In this document: one piece after another, positions 60,517 to 64,000 of the stretch | Layout: each line of letters starts with the position of its first letter | How positions within the stretch are numbered: position 1 is the stretch's first letter | Assembly (NCBI GenBank): GCA_965247705.1 | Contig: CBDFHV010000060.1 | Span: 9,444 to 73,443, forward strand | Length of the DNA stretch: 64,000 nucleotides | Direction: 5' to 3' | DNA from: CBDFHV01 sp965247705 | Lineage (GTDB): Bacteria; Pseudomonadota; Alphaproteobacteria; Rhodospirillales; CAMCUA01 | The notes under the pieces: model-generated | Databases searched by the model: none | What the model saw: only the letters and a program-made list of their open reading frames with translations | What the model was told of the DNA's origin: nothing | Made by a program: the position numbers and the translations under genes

Positions 60517-60911
60517 CGCCGCGACCTCCGCCGCCCCAAAGGGCCGAAGGTCTCCGTCTTGGCCTCCAGCAGTTCCACCTGCATGGTCAACTCTCCGATC
60601 CGCTTCATGGCGCTATCCAGTTCCGCCTGCACCGGATCGCCCTTGCGTTGCTTGAGCGAGGCGTCGATCCCGCCGATCGCTTTCTCACGCCACTGCTCGA
60701 GCCGGAAGATCTCTACGCCCAACTGGCGCGACAGAAGTTGCACCGGCTCGTCACGCAAAAGCCGCAGAACGACCTCACGCTTGCGCGCCACCGTCCATCG
60801 CTGGCCAAGTCCCAGCGGGCCTGCCGGCAAAGCCTGTCCTGGGGAAAACGTGGACGAGCCAAGCTCGCCCGCATTTACCAGCAGGCCCATCAACAGCAAC
60901 TTTCTTCTCAA
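60513..60911 (-). pseudogene. IS3-family OrfA-like protein
   Basis: The conserved part is VARKREVVLRLLRDEPVQLL and LGVEIFRLEQWREKAIGGID, followed by an amphipathic coiled segment (AELDSAMKRIGELTMQVELLEAK), the plan of IS3 OrfA with its helix-turn-helix and leucine zipper. The N-terminal part of the frame is not typical, so the true start is unclear. It runs into the OrfB fragment with a 4-base overlap. Confidence 0.7.
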
Positions 60912-60978
60912 AATTATCGGTCATCGCTTCACCCGGTCCTCCTTCCGGTACACTTCGATTAAGCCAATTCTGTGTCCA

Positions 60979-61801
60979 AGGAAATCGGGTCCGACTCACT
61001 CCAGTGCAAACACAAACCTTAATTGCCCCGGTCTAAGCCAGATGGGCCGTCATATTCGGGAAGCGATTCCAGAACAGCGGACCTGCGCGAGGATTTCGGA
61101 CAAATGGTTCGAACTTTCTCCAGCTTAGGCGCACCAGTGCGTTGGCCGATTCGCGGGCCCCAGGTCCCCGCCGCTTGGACTCTCAGCCCCCCTTCGTGAA
61201 AGCATGACGCCGGCACCAACGGCTCGAGGCGCGATTGTGATGCGACCGGGTTTCGCTGGCTTGCCCTGCGTCTGAATGTTCTTCTGCACGCTCCGGCGCT
61301 GGCCCAGGCGCCGCTCAGGGGTGACGAGCGGACAGGCGATGGCGGCGATGATGTTGGAGAACGCACCAGGCCATAGGCGGCCGTGGTGCCGAGCCATGGC
61401 CGAGTCCGACCGCTTTACCGCGATCCAGGCGGCGCGGGACAAAGCGCCATGCAGAGAACGACCCCGCAAGACGCTTCATGGCGCTCCGTCCAGTCGCCGG
61501 GACTACGTGGTGTGGACAGCCCTGCGGCCTGCTGGACCTCCCTGCTGGCGGCGCTGAAGCCGCTGTCCGGGGGCGACTACGCCACACTTCCGTTGCCGAG
61601 ATGGATCTGTGGGCCGAAGCGGTTTGCGCCAGATCGGCAACACGGACCTGAAGTATTGGCCTGGACTGGCTGGCTGCGGAAAGGGGTGGTGGCCGAGCGG
61701 GTCACATTCAGACGGCGTATCGAGCCGCAGACCCGCTTCTGGGAGGCTACCTGACCACCATCCAGGATAGCGTCATTTTGCCCTACATCCAGGGCCGGCT
61801 A
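60979..61801. other. Unassigned stretch between IS elements
   Basis: These 823 bases hold no gene I can identify. Several frames of about 90-120 codons stay open on both strands but have no consistent protein character. Near the right edge one plus-strand frame (about 61650-61801) reads IQTAYRAADPLLGGYLTTIQ then DSVILPYIQGR, which looks like real protein and is cut by the IS1380 left end. It is probably eroded chromosomal or mobile DNA. Confidence 0.4.
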
Positions 61802-63410
61802 CCTAACCCCAATTATTCATGACGGCCATCGGATTTCAGCGGGACGAGCGGTAGCGACCGGGTTGACGGCGATTTTTGAGACGGATTGTCGGAGAGGTTG
61901 GAGGTTGTTGTTCGGGGCTCGTCCGGCGGCACCTGCCGCTTGGTTCAGGGCCCTTGGGCGGTGATGCGCCCGGCGATGGCGATCATGGCCGGCTGATAGG
62001 GATAGGCCGAAGGCAGGGCGATCCTGAGGCGCGACTTGAGCTCCTCGACGCGGACGGCGATTTTGAGAAACGCCCGGCGCAGGGTTTCGAAGGTGGCCGT
62101 TCGCCACAGCGATTTCCGAGGCGCCGCTTGGCGAAGCTGATGCAGCAGCCAGTAGGCGCCGGTATGCAGGAAGAGGCGGAACTGGTTGGCCTCCCAACGG
62201 TGGCACGACGTGCGGTCGGACTTGGTGTAGAGCTTGTGGTCCTTGATCATGTTTTCCATCCGCCCGCGGGCGCAGTAGACCTTCTCGTAGAGCGCCTTGG
62301 CGCGGCCGCTCAGGTTGGTGACGACGAAGCGGACGTCACAGCCCTTGGCGGTAGCTTCCACGCGGGCGATGACCGAGCGTTGCCGTGACCAGCTTTTGGC
62401 CTGGTAGCCGGTGTGGAAGAAGCGGCGCACCTTATCCTTTCCCTGCCCCGCCCGGCGCACGGCGGCGTCCTCGCACCACGGCTGGCCGATCCTGTTCAGC
62501 CGGGCGTTGCCGGAAAGCCCGAAGATGTAGCCGCAGCCCTGACGTTCGAGGAATTCCATGGCCTCCGGCGTGGCGTAGTGGCCATCGCCCCGCACGGTGA
62601 TCTCGACCCGTGGCCAGTTGCGGCGGATGCGGCCGATGACGTGTCTCAGGATCCGCGCCGCCTCGTCGCCGGAGGGCCGCTTGCCGGGACGCAGCAGTGA
62701 CATCACCGGCTTGCCGGTGGCCGCCTCGAAGATATGGATGGGTTGGAAGCAATAGTCGTCGTAATGGGCGTTGAACAGCGCCAGCTGCTGGCCGCCGTGA
62801 ACGGCATCGTCGGTGTCGTCGATATCGAGAACGATGCGCGCCGGAACGCGCTTGAAGCTGGCGCAAAACAGATCGATCGTCGACAGCCCCATGCGCCCGA
62901 GCGCGCGCCATGACGGCGCGTTCTCGAGGCGCGACAGGGTCGGTTGGCTCATCAGGTCGTCGCCGCTCTCGGACAAACGGCCACAGGCCAGCTTGAACGC
63001 CGGATCGAAACGCAGAACGTCGAGGTCGTCGCAATCCTCATACCCGCAGGCAATAGCGAACAGGCGCGCCCGGATCATGTCTACGTAAGCGTGGGTCGTG
63101 CTCGCCGGGTCGCGCACGTCGGTGACGCAGGAAGCGAGCACGTCGGCGATGCCGAGCCGCCTGTCGATCTCGCCCAACAACAACACCCCGCCGTCCGACG
63201 ACAGCCGTCCGCCGTCGAAGCGGGCGCAAAGCGGCTTGCCTCCAACGGGTGACAAACCAGGGAGATAGGGGGTAATCTCGTTCATGGTGAGCCGTGGGTT
63301 GTTCTGTTGCCATGTGATCTTGTCTTGACACCAAAATCATACGGCATTTCAACAGGTTAATCTACGCTCACCAGCATTTTCAATCAGCGCCGTGAATAAT
63401 TCGGGCTAGG
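61802..63410 (-). mobile_element. IS1380-family element
   Basis: Ends CCTAACCCCAATTATTCA (left) and complement CCTAGCCCGAATTATTCA (right) form imperfect inverted repeats with the AATTATTCA core typical of IS1380. The element is about 1.6 kb with one transposase gene. Its right tip overlaps the TAGGG of the next IS5 element, which therefore inserted at its edge. Confidence 0.85.
61945..63285 (-). CDS. IS1380-family transposase
   Basis: A 446-residue DDE transposase. Family blocks: RFDGGRLSSDGGVLLLGEID at the N-terminus, VLDIDDTDDAVHGGQQLALF with the first Asp, RGDGHYATPEAMEFLE with the second, and YCARGRMENMIKDHKL with the Glu. The C-terminus keeps WRTATFETLRRAFLKIAVRV. The gene looks complete, so the element may be active. 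Confidence 0.93.
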   Translation of the reverse strand: MNEITPYLPGLSPVGGKPLCARFDGGRLSSDGGVLLLGEIDRRLGIADVLASCVTDVRDPASTTHAYVDMIRARLFAIACGYEDCDDLDVLRFDPAFKLACGRLSESGDDLMSQPTLSRLENAPSWRALGRMGLSTIDLFCASFKRVPARIVLDIDDTDDAVHGGQQLALFNAHYDDYCFQPIHIFEAATGKPVMSLLRPGKRPSGDEAARILRHVIGRIRRNWPRVEITVRGDGHYATPEAMEFLERQGCGYIFGLSGNARLNRIGQPWCEDAAVRRAGQGKDKVRRFFHTGYQAKSWSRQRSVIARVEATAKGCDVRFVVTNLSGRAKALYEKVYCARGRMENMIKDHKLYTKSDRTSCHRWEANQFRLFLHTGAYWLLHQLRQAAPRKSLWRTATFETLRRAFLKIAVRVEELKSRLRIALPSAYPYQPAMIAIAGRITAQGP

Positions 63411-64000
63411 GTCCGGACTCATTCAAATCCAGTAGCAGACGAGAGCGGCGAGGCATAGGCCTGCCATGAAGTTGATGGCGTTCTTGTCGTATCGCGTGGC
63501 GATGCGTCGGAAGTCCTTGAGGCGTCCGAACATGCGCTCGATGGTGTTTCGGTCTTTGTATCGCTCTGTGTCGAAGGGATGAGGTTGTTTGCGGTTCACC
63601 TTGTTGGGGATGACCGGCTGGATTTTCTGGCGTAGCAGGCAGGCGCGCCAGTGGTCGGCGTCATAGGCCTTGTCGGCGAGAAGATATCGCGTCCTCGGCA
63701 GATGCGCGGCGAGCATGACGGCGCCCTTGATGTCGGCGGTCTGGCCGGGGGTCAGGTAGAAGGCCAGGGGCCGGCAATGTTCGTCGCTCAGGGCATGGAC
63801 CTTGGTGTTGCGTCCGCCCTTTGTGCGGCCGATGGCCTGAGCAGAGGCCCCCCTTTTCCGCCGCCGGCGCAGCGATGCGCCTTGACGTGTGTGGTGTCGA
63901 TGGAGACCTGTTGCGGTGTCCCTGCCAGGCTCTCCGTCAAAGCCGAGAACAGGTACTGCCAGTGACCACGTTGCGACCACCGGTTATAGCGATTGTAGAC
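63409..64000 (-). mobile_element. IS5-family (IS427-like) element, continues past window end
   Basis: Starts with the right terminal repeat GGGTCCGGACTCATTC at 63409 and reads leftward. It is near-identical to the truncated copy at 14776-15420 where the two overlap, with a few substitutions. The left end is outside the window. It keeps the C-terminal transposase part that the other copy has lost. Confidence 0.88.
63423..64000 (-). CDS. IS5-family transposase, C-terminal frame (5' part outside window)
   Basis: The visible second frame (open to about 63980) shows RGASAQAIGRTKGGRNTKVH, YLTPGQTADIKGA, YLLADKAYDADHWR and the C-terminal RYKDRNTIERMFGRLKDFRR with the catalytic Glu, then ATRYDKNAINFMAGLCLAAL. 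The first frame and the frameshift site lie mostly beyond the window end. The same A4-G6 slippery run as in the other copy is present near 63850. Confidence 0.88.

Larger units (their letters stand above)
59958..60978 (-). mobile_element. IS3-family element remnant
   Basis: The remains read on the minus strand: an orfA-like region followed by a broken orfB. The right boundary is near 60978 (complement begins TGGACACAGAATTGGC). The far end was removed where IS21 copy 2 begins. It is an inactive fragment. Confidence 0.7.

Noticed and set aside
61802..64000. IS1380 and IS5 as one composite element
   Set aside because: Their ends overlap by a few bases, which is better explained by one inserting into the tip of the other.

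Overview
The window reads as accessory, catabolism-rich DNA from a high-GC Gram-negative bacterium, most likely an alphaproteobacterium and perhaps a Rhodospirillales relative. This is inferred from GC-rich coding sequence, TRAP transport, acyl-CoA and hydantoin/amino-acid catabolism, the insertion-sequence families present, and dispersed palindromic repeats. No rRNA, tRNA, CRISPR array or replication gene was seen, so placement is tentative.

Layout. 1-1425: the right end of an IS630 element, a 323-bp MITE-like palindromic element, and a mazEF-type toxin-antitoxin pair whose toxin is frameshifted. 1554-4594: a TRAP transporter (dctP divergent from dctQM). 4596-13997: a small tautomerase, then a long translationally coupled operon (PhyH-type dioxygenase, acyl-CoA dehydrogenase, three hot-dog hydratase-like proteins, a DUF6282 amidohydrolase-like protein, enoyl-CoA hydratase, FAD amino-acid oxidase, class III transaminase, DHDPS-like lyase). 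14037-17955: a GNAT gene, a truncated IS5-type element and an IS21 element that has cut off the start of a D-2-hydroxyacid dehydrogenase gene. 18583-21194: a TcuA-like flavoprotein and a sugar-nucleotide-type epimerase. 21526-22531: a TIR-like (PF10137-type) gene between two attC-like sites, an integron gene cassette with no integrase in view. 22751-23957: an IS481 element. 23958-29271: a MaoC hydratase, a PuuE-like deacetylase, a D-amino-acid transaminase and a 999-residue fused iron-sulfur/flavoprotein oxidoreductase. 29281-30439: a RES-Xre toxin-antitoxin module with a palindromic promoter/operator. 30463-41742 (minus strand): hydantoin racemase, serine hydrolase, hydantoinase B and A, and a five-gene dipeptide-type ABC transporter. 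42030-54814: a quinone oxidoreductase, two HyuA-HyuB fusion proteins, two class III CoA-transferases and a proline-racemase-family epimerase. 54919-64000: a pile of nested insertion sequences (IS630, IS110, IS21, IS3 remnant, IS1380, IS5).

How it may work together (inference). The central block imports and processes cyclic amides or D-amino-acid derivatives: ABC uptake, hydantoin racemization, ATP-dependent ring opening by HyuA/HyuB-type enzymes, and D-amino-acid transaminase or FAD oxidases to give 2-oxo acids. CoA-transferases, acyl-CoA dehydrogenase and hydratases would continue breakdown as CoA thioesters. No N-carbamoyl-amino-acid hydrolase was seen. The most distinctive items are the attC-flanked TIR-like cassette, the single-chain fusion of a normally three-subunit amine/hydroxyproline dehydrogenase, and the tightly coupled 4.9-14 kb operon, whose substrate cannot be read from sequence.
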